The notes under the pieces: model-generated | What the model was told of the DNA's origin: nothing | The model's database searches: none | The model's input: only the letters and a program-made list of their open reading frames with translations | Position numbers and translations under genes: made by a program | DNA from: Physcomitrium patens | Taxonomy: Eukaryota > Streptophyta > Bryopsida > Funariales > Funariaceae | NCBI RefSeq assembly: GCF_000002425.4 | Contig: NC_037266.1 | Coordinates: 7,629,180 to 7,693,179 of the forward strand | Reading direction: 5' to 3' | Length of the DNA: 64,000 nt | Shown: piece after piece, positions 10,150-23,760 of the stretch | How positions within the stretch are numbered: position 1 is the stretch's first letter | How the letters are laid out: each line of letters opens with the position of its first letter

Positions 10150-11550
10150 AAAATTAGCCTAAAAATGCATTGAGCATCTAATTATAAAGGGATTCATCTT
10201 GCCTTGAAGTTTTATGTACAACCTAGAAAAAAAATGCATAAGATGTTTAAAGATATATTCTTGGCAATCTTAAACAACATCAAAAACCTTGTCATGATTT
10301 GTTCAAATTCAAATAAACCTTAAGAAATTCAAAAAAATATATCCTAATTAAATCCTAAAGAAATTACAAGAAATTTCAAATAAATCTTAAAGAAGAAATG
10401 AATAAATCATTAAAAAATCCTAAGTAAATCCTAATTGAATAAAAATGTAGTTATAATCAAATTTCAATTAAATTTTAATAGAATCCTAAACCAAATCTCA
10501 AAAATCCAAATCAAATCTTGAATAAATTATAAAAAATATTAATTAAATTATAAATAATTTTTACAAATAAATAAACTTCAATAAGTATTATATTTACTAT
10601 CAATATTAATTTGATTTTATATGCATTTCAATCCACTTATTGAAAAAAAGCATACAAAGTTTGAAAAAAATCTAACTAATAAATTCAAAAATAATAATCT
10701 TAATCTATTTGGGTGTTTATTTTTATTTATTATTAACCTCAATATAAATCTTTTATGATTTATATCTCTTTTTTGAAGCATTAACTTATTTTTAAGAATA
10801 TAAAAAAATTAAAATAGTAATTAGCATGCAAAAAATTATTCAAATTTAACTAGTAGATTGCTCAAAATTATAGAAATCTTCATTGACATTCAAAATTAAA
10901 TTTCCAAGAGTCTAACTCACTTAAATTTAACTAATTTTAACAAAAATTATTTAATTAAGCTTAATTTTATAACATATAATTAATAAAATTATATTTAAAA
11001 ATCTACAATATTTCATCTATAAATCTGCCATAAATTTACTAATTTTACCAATATACATATATATATATATATTGAATATAAAATAAAATCATCTAAAATA
11101 ATCCTAACTTTGCAAAGCTCTTATAAATTAGTTATAGAGTTATATTCTCTAAAATTAATTCTAAAAAAATCTTCATAAGTTTACTTTCAAATCTTATTTT
11201 TCAATCGATAAAAAAATCTTATATATGCTATAGAGGCATAATTTTATACCTCAAGGTCTAGTTTGAATCCTAATTCATAATCAACCCTCTTTAGATATCA
11301 ATCTAAGAATGTTTTAGGTAATATTTAGTGAACAAAAATCATTGCTTTCACTTAAATATATTTGTAATGTTATTTTTTTAATTTATTTTTTTGGCTTATT
11401 TATGGCTCTTCAAAGTAAATAGAAGATTTTTAATCAAAAGAAAACATTAGTTCCATATTGATTTTTACTACTTTCTTAACTTTTATCTATATTTTTAAAG
11501 TAATTTGCTACTATAAGCTCCTCTAAAATATATTCCTTTTCTTTATCTTT
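10150..11550 (-). repeat. Dispersed repeat family A, copy 2 (inverted)
   Basis: Its reverse complement shares with copies 1 and 3 the GGTGCTCAATGCAT end, the AGGATTTGATTAGGATT-type tract (here as AAATCCTAA... at 10320-10560), and the GAGCCATAAATAAG block (about 11395-11410). Together with copy 1 it forms an inverted pair about 2.3 kb apart. Confidence 0.55.
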
Positions 11551-11807
11551 TATCTAATAGTAGTATTACAGTACAACATTAACACAGCCACAAACATGTT
11601 GCTTTCTTGCTAATTGCTATAGAAAATATATAATACACAAAAGTAGATCAGAAAAATAATGCCCGTTGCATAATTTTTTTTTTTTTTTTTTAAATGTTGT
11701 ATGATGCATTGCATTAAGAATAGTCATACTTTAATAATACACAACAACTTATACTTGGCAATAGATTTAGATACAAAAACGATATTTTTGCAACTTATGT
11801 TATACAT

Positions 11808-11839
<32 letters not shown>

Positions 11840-14456
11840 ACATCTAATATAATATTCATCAAGCAAATCTCTTCCTATTGGACACTTTCACAATTATAAT
11901 GGATTATTCTTAAGAAAAAAAATCTAAAGTAATTTTATAAATCAAGAATTAATCTAGAATAAAGTAATAAAATTATATTAAAGTAATAATATAATTTACT
12001 TTGTAAAATAGTAATTAGATATCAAAGATTTATAAATATAAAAAGATGGACCTAAAGCTCTTTTAAGTAATGTTATTGTTCTTGGAAAGAATCTTGGATG
12101 CGGATATGTTTATTTCAAGACATTCTTAGAAGAAGATATGCACCTGGTACTAATATTAGTCATATATTAGTCAAATTTTGATCTTTGAGACTTCTAGGCA
12201 TATAACCCTAATTTTAATTCAAATGCTATTTAGAACATACATTGTAAAAATTTATGTTTTTTTTAAATTGTATTAGATTATATTGAAAGGTCTCCCAAAA
12301 AAAAAAAAAAAAAAAAAAAAAAAACTAGCTCCAAATATTATTGTCAGTCTTAAAAGAGTATTAGAAGCTACCAAAGTAAATGAAAATAAACAAATCCACA
12401 ATTTTGCACAGCTATTGAATTTAGGATCAATTAAAAAATTAAGGTGATAATTATCTATTTTATTACTAAAAAATAAAAAATTATAATTATTGGTCATTTC
12501 AATCTTTCAATTTATTTCTGTTTTTTTAAAAACAAATTATCATCATATCAAAATTTATCTAGTAATTTCCAAGATTAAAGCCATATCAAAAAAAATCAAA
12601 ATAAAAGATGGCTAAGTTTCTAAGCCTACTAGAATCAAAGTCATGACTTTTGAAGACTTGAAGAAAAAACAAGCTAACATTGATGGTAATTTGAAAATAT
12701 GAAAAGCTAATAATTTAGTAGAATAAAATATTCAATAAGATATTTCTATATCAATATCTCCAAACATACTATTGATTTTGATTCTTGATGCAAAAGACTC
12801 ACTATAGTCAAACTTAAGCAATAAAAATCTTGCAAGGAGACATTACAATAATAATATATACATAAATTGATTTTTAATAAACAATGTAATATATCAATGG
12901 TTTTTATATAAGAATTTATTAGTAATCTAAATTGGAGTAAAAATAACTAAGACAACACAAGGCTTAAGATAGATAATTTATGAATGAATTCAGTGTCAAA
13001 TTAGACAAAAAATAATATGGTTGGATTTGTAAATTAAGATATAATAACACAAAAGTCCATAGTTAAAATCACATCAATTTTCATGAAAAAAAATAAAAAT
13101 AAAAATAAAAATAGTTTATTATGCAGTCTAGGCAAATCAAGTGGTGGAGTCAAATTAAAAACTAAAGAATGGTAGGAGTAGCAAGTCTAACCTTATATTG
13201 AAGTACAATAATATAATCATTCATTTAGCTAAGATTATTACTACTTCCTTTGCTACAAATTTCTTCTCTTCCAAGGCCTACCTATAGAACTAATTACAGA
13301 AGAAAAAAAATACTATAGATAGTATACTTTGGACTTAATTAAGAGATGCTTTGAAAAATTATTACAATGGTTTGGCTTTAATTGGAAATAATAATTTAAA
13401 ACTTGGAGCCATTAGATAAAAAGTCAAAGTACATAGATTAACAACAAATACAAGAAATACTCATGAAAGAAGATGGATTAACAAACATGAATAATTGAAG
13501 CAATTTAGCCAAGAAAGTTTAAAACTACTACATGTACACAAATAGCCAATGTAGAGAGAAGAACTATAAATCCAAGACCATAGTTTCTATTATGAAAAAA
13601 TCATTGGAATACACTAATAAGTCTTAGCACATAGGCCAAATAAATTATATATTGAGATATCAAACTTAAATTCTAGTAGGAAAAAAAGATCAAGACCTAT
13701 TCTTATGCCTTGCAATGAGATTTTATAAGAAAAAAAATATTTAAAATTATATGGGCAAAAGAAAGAATTAGATGTCTCTAATAAATTCTTAATTAAATTC
13801 TAAATTTGAAGCAATAATAATAGGTTAGGTTGTTAATCCAAACAATTCAATTAAAGCAAGAGAAAGATAATGCTTCTAAGACATTAATATATTTAACACA
13901 TTTCATATTGATCTACAAGTTATGATCTTTATATATTTATAATTTATACATCCATTCTTTATATTGGCTTCCAAACCTTAATACCTATTGGATTTAGACC
14001 TTTGATGCTTGTTAAATATAGAGTCTATTCACCTATAAATTATAGATACTAAAAATAAGCCAATAATAGAAATTAAGTATGTATTAAAGATAGGAATCCA
14101 AATTGGCAAGCCACCTTAGTTCTAAACTTATTAATCATATATTTAGTATTTTTAAGTCTTGCAGGGCTTAGATCCAATGTTGCCTTATTATTCTAAAGTA
14201 AATAGATTGTTTTTATTCTTTTTAGAAGTTCCTATCTTATTTTAAGATATAATAGAAGAATGTTTTTTCTTTTATTAATATTTATGTATATATGTAACAA
14301 TAACAACATGAATAGAGGCCAAAAGCATCAATCATTTTAGAATGATGGTGATTATTTATCCACTAATTATATCCAAGTATATGGTCATATAAAATATATC
14401 ATTAAGTCATGGATAAGTGTCAAGCAAGGAAGCAAGTTGAAATGATTTACTACTCT
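11551..14456. other. AT-rich intergenic DNA with homopolymers
   Basis: No gene was recognised. Poly-T at about 11668-11690 and poly-A at about 11810-11838 and 12296-12324 are visible. These could be old retroposon tails, but no LINE or SINE body was identified beside them. Short minus-strand frames here are translated low-complexity sequence. Confidence 0.55.
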
Positions 14457-14848
14457 AGTGCATTTTTCAAATATCATATATTCAAGATGGCTAGAAGTAT
14501 CAAATCTTTAGATATATAAAAATAAAATATAAATATAAAAAAATATAAAAACTAAAAACTAAAACTAAAACTAAAAAAATCAAAGAAGAAGAAAAAATAA
14601 ATTAGAATAAATCTTTTGTATAAAATTAAAGAGTATAATAGCAAACACTTGTGATGTTAGTGTATTTTTCAAATATGATATATTCAAGATGGCTAGAAGT
14701 ATCAAATCTTTAGATATATAAAAATAAAATATAAATATAAAAAAATATAAAAACAAAAAACTAAAAAAATCAAAGAAGAAGAAAAAACAAATTAGAATAA
14801 AACTTTTGTATAAAATTAAAGAGTGTAATCGCAAACACTTGTTATGTT
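14457..14848. repeat. 202-bp tandem duplication
   Basis: Unit 1 (14457-14658) begins AGTGCATTTTTCAAATATC; unit 2 (14659-14848) begins AGTGTATTTTTCAAATATG. Both end with GCAAACACTTGT.ATGTT. Unit 2 lacks 12 bp within the ACTAAAACTAAAACTAAA run. The rest matches almost base for base, indicating a recent duplication relative to the surrounding decay. Confidence 0.9.
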
Positions 14849-14971
14849 GGCAAGTAAGTTCACGTCCCTATTACCTTTCTGGCTTACAAAACATAGATTT
14901 TTAGCCATTAAAAAGTAATATTTTTTTGAATAATTTTAAATTTCTTTCATATTACAGATCTTATAGATAAA

Positions 14972-15003
<32 letters not shown>

Positions 15004-15427
15004 GTATAATTCTTTATCTTAAAAAAATAAATACTAAAAACATCTTTTAAAAAGTTATTGTATATCAATAAGATATATCTAAGTATTTTATCTTTAAATA
15101 AATTATAAAATTAAAGATTTTAATTTATAATATAAGGATCTAAATAGTATTTTAAAAATATTAAAACTTTATAGTTCTATCTAGAATATTTATTTAAAAT
15201 GTGAAATTGTTATTTTTCAAAAATAAAAGTTAAGTAGATCAAGGACTCAAGAATTGGATCATTCTTTGTGGTTTAATCTAATATTCTATTCATCTTTAAT
15301 AGTAATTAAAATATGGTTGAAATGACAAGAAAAAATTCATCATATTGTAATAGACTATTATCTAAAGATGAGTAGAATTATTTTTATTCGCCATTTTACT
15401 TAATAGACGACTTTAATTAGTGATCTT
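14849..15427. other. AT-rich stretch with an (AAT)n microsatellite
   Basis: An (AAT)n run of about ten units occupies 14972-15003. No coding signal was seen in the rest. Confidence 0.7.
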
Positions 15428-15938
15428 AAGGGTCTCTAAATATTATGTTGAGATAAATATTAATCATTGCAAATAGTTCTAGCATCAATTGGTGACCTCA
15501 AAAGTTTCATAATATTACATTTAGATTAGTTTTGTTCTTTGTAAATACTTCTACTATTAATTGGTGCCTTGACATTTTTACAAAAATCGACCATGTTTTG
15601 TTGCAATAAAATAAAACAACTTTCAGCATCTATATGCAATTAATCTAATATGAAGGAGTTTTATTGAAATTGGTATAAAAAATTAAAAACCATCTGGATA
15701 CAATTAGTGATATCAAAAGTCTACAAATAATAAATTTACATGGATGTAATTCATTGCAAACTTGTAACTTGACATCTCCACAAATAATGTCCATGCATGA
15801 CTGTATTATATCAAAATAACTTCTAGCATCTAAAGATAATATATTTAACTAAAAGGAGTTTCTTTTGGATTGGTTTTATGTATTAAAGACCTTTTTAGAT
15901 ACGAATGGTAATCTCAAAAGTCTCCAAATATTATATAA

Positions 15939-15975
<37 letters not shown>

Positions 15976-16580
15976 AAGACACTTCTACTATCAATTGATA
16001 ATACAATATTTCTACAACAAATAATTATGAAGATTTTTATAAAAATAGAATAAATTTTAACATTGATAGCTAATTTATTTATATTATTAATGTTTCTTTT
16101 TTATTGGTATATAAGATAAAAAGATCTTGTTAAATACAATTAGTAACTTTAAAGTTTTTTAAATATTACTTTTTTATAATTATGAATTTTTGAAGACACA
16201 TGTACTATCAATTGGTTGTTTAACATCTCTATAAGGAATGAAATTTCATGAATCATTAAAATAAAACAACTTCTACCATCCACACATAATGTATCTAATA
16301 TAAAGCACTTTAATTTTGATAGATGTGTAAACTTAAAGACCTTATAGGATATAATTAGTAATCTTAAATTTCTTTATATGGTGAATTTTTATATTTATTT
16401 TTAGAAAAAACATCCGCTATTAATTAGAAATTATAAAATTACAAAAAATAAACGTGAATTATTGCAATATAATAGCAAAACTTATCGAATTTGCATGTGT
16501 GTTATGAAGTTTAGAAGAGGTTTGTTTGGATTGGTGTGAATATGCTTAATTAATATATTAATATATAATTTAACTTTGAA
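15428..16580. repeat. Diverged satellite-like tandem array, monomer about 210 bp
   Basis: The landmark AAAAGTCTCCAAATATTA and its variants recur at 15428, 15500, 15715, 15916, 16151 and 16366, spacing mostly 201-235 bp. A second landmark, AAAATAACTTCTAGCATCT, recurs at about 15610, 15812 and 16260. The longest interval is explained by a (TA)15 run at 15941-15970 inside one unit. Units also share ATCAATTGGT and CTAATATGAAGGAGTTT motifs in fixed order. No coding potential. Confidence 0.7.
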
Positions 16581-16670
16581 ATAAAAGTAGAATTTTAAAT
16601 TTATCCAGCATTATTTGATATGTGATTTGAATTTTTAAAAAAAATTGAAATGAAGTTGGAATTAGAAGGG

Positions 16671-16707
<37 letters not shown>

Positions 16708-16849
16708 TAATCTATTATTGCATTGTATAAACATTATGTGGAATATTATAAATTATTTTGGAGACATTTCTATTTTTTTTTTTTTGCCACTAGTACGAAA
16801 TATATTTAGTCAATTGATGTGGTGAATAGTTACAAAAGACTACTTACTC
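16581..16849. repeat. Poly-A tract and flanking AT-rich sequence
   Basis: A run of 35 A at 16671-16705. No transcript or retroposon body can be assigned to it. Confidence 0.6.
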
Positions 16850-19600
16850 CCTAATACCGTAAGAGTACAGCAGAAGTAAATAGCCTTACCTCTTGTAAGA
16901 TAGTTTACTTTTGTGTTTTTTAAAGACATTGATACCTAAGATATATATATAAAATAAATAAATAAATAAATAAATAAAACTCTGTAGTGAACAACCTACA
17001 GTTGATGAGTATTCTATCTTCTCCAGTGTTTGAAATAACAACAAAACAAAAAAAAAATTAAGGGCTTAAGTAGCTTTTTATGTGAAATGCATAATAACAA
17101 ATCAACTATGTTTGTGAAACACAATTTCGTTGAAGTGAAATGGGTGTTGGAAGAATGCAGCTGGATAGACTACAGGTCTGCCATCACTCTTCAAAATTCA
17201 ATTGGGTACAAATTATGCATCAAAATTTTTTTCTTCTTTTTTACATCAATTTCCCGTATCGAATTACCTTCAAAAGCTGCGAAATACTAATCCAGAAAGT
17301 TGGAAAAATAATAATCTGACACCATACCATTATTTCAGATATATAAACCAACGAACGCAAAAAGAAGAAAGAAAAAGCTTGTGCCAACCTTACTCGTCAA
17401 TTAATGTCCAAGCGCCGGAAAGGGCGGATTGCAGGAAAGTGGAACCAGCCACAGTTACAAAACAAACACAAAGGTTCGCAGGAGGCACACAACTTTCTTC
17501 GAGTGTGAAAACACTGTACAGAAGTTATTACATGAGACTGCCCGAAAAATATTGCCCACCGTGAACTCTTGCACATCATTCACTTTCAGCCACTCGCTTC
17601 TGAAATTTAATTTTTGTCCTTTTGAGACATGTCATCTGGTACATTCCACGCCAGCTTTTTGTTTTGAACACACAAATGCAACGAGACGCATGTGCTTCAT
17701 GAATAATATGGTAACAAAAGTCTTAGTTTACAAACATTAAGGTCACTAATCGATATGCTATGTGATAATCCACTGTGAAATGTTGGACACAATGAATGGG
17801 ACCTGAGACTGGAGACTTGAGACAATACTATATATATATATATATATATATATATCAAGAAAATCGAGTTTCAGCAAGTCTTGTTACAAAATCACTTTAA
17901 AATAAGCAATAATTTTCTAAGACTCAATATTGCACATTTTGATGGGAATGATCCTTGCAAAATGCCACTACATCGTGGTAATATTCTATAAAGCTCGTTG
18001 CAGGAGCAACAAAAGAAAAAAGTAGCGATATTATTATTTTTCCTCGACAATGTGAAAACTTGGAGGAAATACTCCACTTCCTTCTTTCCATGCATCACAA
18101 ATCTTCATTAAGATAGTAAACCCATAAGTGTGATGCTTGGAAGAAAAGAAAAGGAAAGGAAAAAGGTAAACTTTATCTGGTATTTAATGCGATCTGAAAT
18201 AAATAGGGTGCGGAATAATTATAGAGAGGGACTAGAAGCTTTTTGTATACTCCAACTCAACGTAGATCTCAATACATTCAATAGATACAGAGAAAGACAT
18301 AAATGTGTATGTATATATGTATATGCAATATATATATATATAAATATACGCATACGAACATGTGTATGTATATCGTATGCTTCTGGGCAGCTGAAAGCCG
18401 AGGTTGTGCAACAGGCTGACACGGATTATTCTTTTTGATAACATCCATTTATTTACTCCCTTTTCACTGTTCTATTTCATGAACCAAAGGAGGAGTTTGT
18501 CGTGCATGTGGTGATTTGGTCATTACGATTTGATGCAAAGAATTTTTGAAAGTTCATACTGTACATGAAATGATGAAGATAAAATACTTCTTAAACAAAC
18601 TGAATCTCATGGAAACAAAAATAAATCATAAAATATTGTTGATAGAGAATTTTAAATAACAGTTATCAAATATTGCAATGATGTTTAGATATGTTCAAAA
18701 TGATTCAATAGACATGCAGTGGACAAGAGAATTATTCAAAGTATGTCCAGAACAAAATCTAGTGATAATAAAAACGCGTCACAAAATTATTGTTAGAAAT
18801 ACAATGCTCCAATATTGCATAGATAAAAATTAATTGTACAAAGCCAACTATTCCACTGTGAAAACATATGATTTACAGGTCTTCTCACCAAATGTTTCCA
18901 ATAATTTAATGTCACTTTCAATTTACAGATATATATATATATATATATATGTGAGGGTGATTTTTTCCATACTTAATTTTTCAACTGATTCACAATGTGA
19001 ACTTCAACCAGTACGAAAATTTTTTGCACGCAACATTACCTAAAACATTTCCATTTGTCTTACTTAAGTATTCAAACTCACAAAGTTTGAAGTATATATT
19101 CACAAGCAAATATGTTTCAACGGCTGTTGGGTACTAAAAATAGTTCAATCACAGTTGATCCAACAGAAATGATAAACTGATAATCCCTCACCATAAGAAA
19201 GTGGTCCATTCCATTAAAAAGCAAAAATGTTCAACAGAAAGGGGGTCTAAAGCCAGTTGGGTCTACGTCCAGACTGGCCAGGCTGGGGTCCCTCTTTGCT
19301 AAATCTGTCGTGGGCCTCAAATGCTGTGTTCCTTCTTTAATTACTATAATTGTTTGGTCACAACGTGTGCAATTGGGTACATTTATAGTTCTCGCAAATT
19401 CTAGTTGGAATGAACTTAGAAGATATTTCATGTGAACAAAGATTTTAAGTCTCAAAAATTTTAAACCATCAAAGGGTGACAAAATTGTTGAATAAGAGAA
19501 GTAGACAGTTTTGGTCTCAACTGGGACATCTCCACTTTGCATGATGAAAAAAACATCACAACATCACTTTTTTCTGTCACAAACAATAATAAGAAGCAAA
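16850..19600. other. Higher-GC island with no recognised gene
   Basis: GC content rises compared with both flanks and codon-like texture appears, for example 17380-17600 and 18360-18440. The longest frames (17202-17564 +, 120 aa; 19542-19231 -, 103 aa) resemble no family I know. No consistent exon chain with splice sites could be built. It also holds (AAAT)n at about 16951-16980 and (TA)n at 17828-17855, 18323-18342 and 18930-18950. It may be UTR or a non-coding transcript, or degraded genic sequence. Confidence 0.3.
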
Positions 19601-20358
19601 ACCAGGAATTCATGAGAAAAATTTAAATTTGCTTCTGAGTTCAATCTATCTCCGATTTCAAATTTCGCAAATAAACTGTTTCTTACTCCCTTTTTGATAA
19701 TCTCTCCAAGATTTACAACTGTGTTTTTGAGATGCCTTTGTCATTTTTAAGAATAAAATATTCTGCAGATGTTAACATGTTTTGAGTCCTTATACATTTA
19801 AAGTAATACTGTTAAGATACCTAGGTTGTTACATATTCTGTTGATTGATGAGTTTATTTTTATTATTGTTTTTTTCACATGAGATTTTTATAGCGTATTC
19901 TACAAATAATTCTTTAGATTTGAATCAAGATATATTTTAAAATATAGTGGAAATTTTACATTATTAAAAAAAAAGACAAAAAAAAAGAAAAAGAAAAAAG
20001 AAAAATAAGGAGAAGATAGTTTTTATGTTCTACTAAATATTCCGTTAATAAGAAAACATTTACAACTGGAATGTGTTCTAAAAAATGACTTCCATTTTCT
20101 TTTACAATATTTTGTGTCCTTTCATTTTAATTTGAAAATGATAAAAAATAAAATTAAGCCAATTATATAAGATATTTATTAGAATTTTAAATTTATAATC
20201 CAAATGCTAAAATTTAAAGATATTCATTTTAATCGTTAATATTTTCAATAAATACTTTCTGAACTAGATAGTAGTATAGTCAAGGATAATCAGAATATTA
20301 TTAAAATACTGCATGAATAGTTTTAAGGATATAACCCATAAAGTTAATTTGTCAATAA

Positions 20359-20393
<35 letters not shown>

Positions 20394-20565
20394 CTAGGTG
20401 CAAATTTTTTAACATCAATTTTTAAAGTAAATTGTAACAATGGTAGTATTTGTTGGTAATTTACTGCATGGCACCAAATGTCCATATTTATGCTTATTTC
20501 TTTTCTTTTTGAGAGGAAATGTTTTTTTAATTATCACATATTTTTATTTCAAAAAAAATATTGAA

Positions 20566-20605
<40 letters not shown>

Positions 20606-22018
20606 AATGTTTAGCAATAAATTCAGGATAAAAATTGACATTCTAATCTTTCCAACACAATTGCCAAAAACAAGACCAAGATAACAATTTAAAAATTATT
20701 ATGTATTATACTAAATAAATTTATTATATACTAAAAATACAAAAAATTATATATTATTTTAGTACTTACTCACATACTAAAATTTATATAATTTTTTATT
20801 TGAGTATTTATTTTAGTATATATGTGTATGTAAATATTAAAAACATATTGTGGTAATTTTGTATAAGAGATATATTTATTCTAGTACGAATCATACTTTG
20901 AAAAAACATCAAGTTGTATAGAAACTATTAATTCAGAATTTTAGTATCAATTAATATATTAATTAAATATTAAAAATTCGTTTTTAATATTTAAGACTAT
21001 GATGTGTTAAAGTTGAGGAACTTATTTAATTTAGTAAGTATTGTTTCAGCAATGATATTAAAATTTAATCCATTATCCAAAAATATTTTAAGAATGATGA
21101 ACTATCAGGACAACAATATCAGATGAATACTAATCAAAATATGTTATTTTAAATTTTAAATAGTATTAATTTTATATATTTTTATAAATTTCTTTCAAAA
21201 AAAGAAATTAATATCTAGATGTATATAGTCAATTCTTAGAATAAATTTGAAATATATATTAGATTGCAAAGCTCACAAACAATGATCTAATAGCGTTGTT
21301 AGAAATAAAATTAGAAAATATACTATATTTAGTATTGTTGCTTCTTTTGATATGATAAAGTGTTTGCAACTATATTTTTAAATTATTGATAATTGATATC
21401 TTAGTTCTAAGATAGTTGGTATGAAACAGATCACTTATTATTTTAAAAAAATAAATATTTATTTCTGTTTAATTTTGAGTTTGTTTTTTATTATAGATTA
21501 AATAGTTGATTCTCATACAATTTTTTTCTATGTTTTATTTAATATTTAATAATTAAATAATTGTATTAAATATAATGTTTAAAATGACTATTTAAGGTTT
21601 CAAATTAATACATGTTATCTTAAATTATAAACAACACTAGATCCTTAAGTTGTAAGAAAATATATACTATATATTGTATAGATTCATATAATCCATAATA
21701 ATGTCATATTTTTTATTATTATAAAATAATAATAATTTTTATTATATAATGAACTAAGATGTTTTTTCATTTCTTCTATAAATGTCAATTTTGACTTAGG
21801 TATAAGTATTTTTACTTGTTTGTGTTATACTTAAAATATTTTAATAATTAAATGAAATTAAATTTGCAATTCCATCATATGCATTAATTACAAATTAATT
21901 ATATAAAATTTGGCTTCTATGCATAATTTCATTTCTTTTATTAAATAAAACTTAACTATTTTTATAGATATTATTTCTAGATAGTGGTGCTATCTAATAT
22001 AAGACAAAAATATTTAAC

Positions 22019-22051
<33 letters not shown>

Positions 22052-23358
22052 CTTTATAAATCACATTAAAAAAAGTGTACATATTAAATCAATCTATTGT
22101 TTGCTAGTTGTTGATTTCTACCTTGCCACTGCAAGCTTCTTATTCTTACTTCCACTCCCTCCCTCTATTGTTATGTTGTTGCTTCGTCATTGTTGTTAAT
22201 TCTTGATCTCTTATAAAAACAATTTCACCAATATGTGCTTCTCTCATACCCATTCTTCTATTGCTTTGTAGCTCACATTTTATGCCTATTTTACTCTACT
22301 TACCTCTCCACGCATTGCTTCTCTTTACTTCTCATATCAATATTGCATATCAATTGTTGTAATGCTTAGCAATACATTAAATCATTGGTCTACTAGAAAT
22401 TGCTCACAAAGAATTGGAAATTTTGGTATTGTACAAGCAATTGAGGGAGTGGATTACAAATTCCAATTGCTTAATGGTGGTAAGACCAAAAGTAGGTTAA
22501 TTTAAGATTTACATGGATTGATTTAATATTCCCATGAAATAATACTCTTGTTGATTTAATAATGTAATGACTAATTTTATTTATAAAATGAGAATAGAAG
22601 TAGTTAATAAACTAATAAACAAAGTAGTGCATAAGATTAGTTTCAATTAAAAGAATTGAAAAGTAATATCCTGCCTTTTATTTTAAATTGATAAAATAAT
22701 AATTATTCTATTACTTAGACTGAATAATACAATTAAAAGTAGTTATTTAAGTTTATTTTATTTTTAACAGTAATAAAATTATAATTATTTAATTTATATG
22801 CTTATCATGGAAATGATTGTTTTTTTAATAAAGATATATAAAATATAATATTAAACTAACATATTATTAAAATTGCTAAATCAATATGGATAATATTTAG
22901 ATTGATTCCAAAATACAAGTTTACAAAGAATTTTTATTCGTTACTTGTTATTTTTAAAATATGATTTTTTTTGCATAGTAGATGTCTAAGTATAGAAACA
23001 ATCTTTTAACTTATATATATATATATATATATATTTTGTTTTTTTTTTTCATTGTGTAGCAAGTATTATTAGGTTGTGAAAGTTTCAGGGAATCAAAATA
23101 TTTTTAAGTATATATCTATAAGTTCATGAGGTTTTGGCTCAAAATGCATGAAGTTTTACAAATCTTCTAACTCTTAACTACATTGTTTTGGCATTTCTCT
23201 ATTTGTTTTGTCTATCTGCCCACAATGTTCTAAAAATGAATATACTTTTGAAAAACATCCAATATCAATAACTACAATATAAGAGAAAAGAAAAAGTGAA
23301 GATTTGTTTTTGCAAATAAGCCCTTGACATCACTTTGTCTTCTATGACAAATCATTGA

Positions 23359-23390
<32 letters not shown>

Positions 23391-23760
23391 CTTCTAATTC
23401 AAGCCTGAGTTAGGTAAGGCATCCTTTTTTCCCACTTTGATAAAAAAAAGATAAAAGTATCATCAGAGCACAAAATATCACTTAAAAAAATTAAAATAAA
23501 AAAATGTATGAAATAATAGCATGTCAAGGAACTCATTTCACCTAATCCAAAGATTACAACACCTCCACTTTGCCTAACCACACAAAGGTAGATCTGTTAC
23601 GCCAACACTCAATAAATTCGATACAACCAAACAATGAAAAGCCGTTAACATGGTCTTCAATGTGACTGTATACACCTATTCCCTCATGTGGGAAGTCGCC
23701 CTTATGTAAATAAAATTTAAATAAAAGCAGACTTTACCAACAATTAAAAGGAGCAACAAA
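19601..23760. other. AT-rich intergenic DNA with many (TA)n tracts
   Basis: No supported gene. (TA)n tracts lie at 20361-20389, 20569-20596, 22025-22051 and about 23013-23035. A 30-base poly-T run is near 23361-23390. A pyrimidine-rich patch at 22080-22350 (CCACTCCCTCCCTC) stands out, but has no coding frame of note. Confidence 0.6.
20361..20389. repeat. (TA)n microsatellite
   Basis: About 14 TA dinucleotides in intergenic DNA; a second tract follows at 20569-20596. Confidence 0.95.

Noticed and set aside
14580..14834. 84-codon Phe-rich minus-strand frame resembling a membrane protein
   Set aside because: It is the translation of A-rich low-complexity DNA inside the 202-bp duplication.
18130..18444. 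Overlapping frames with YIYIYIY runs
   Set aside because: Tyr/Ile runs are (TA)n and (TG)n microsatellites in translation.
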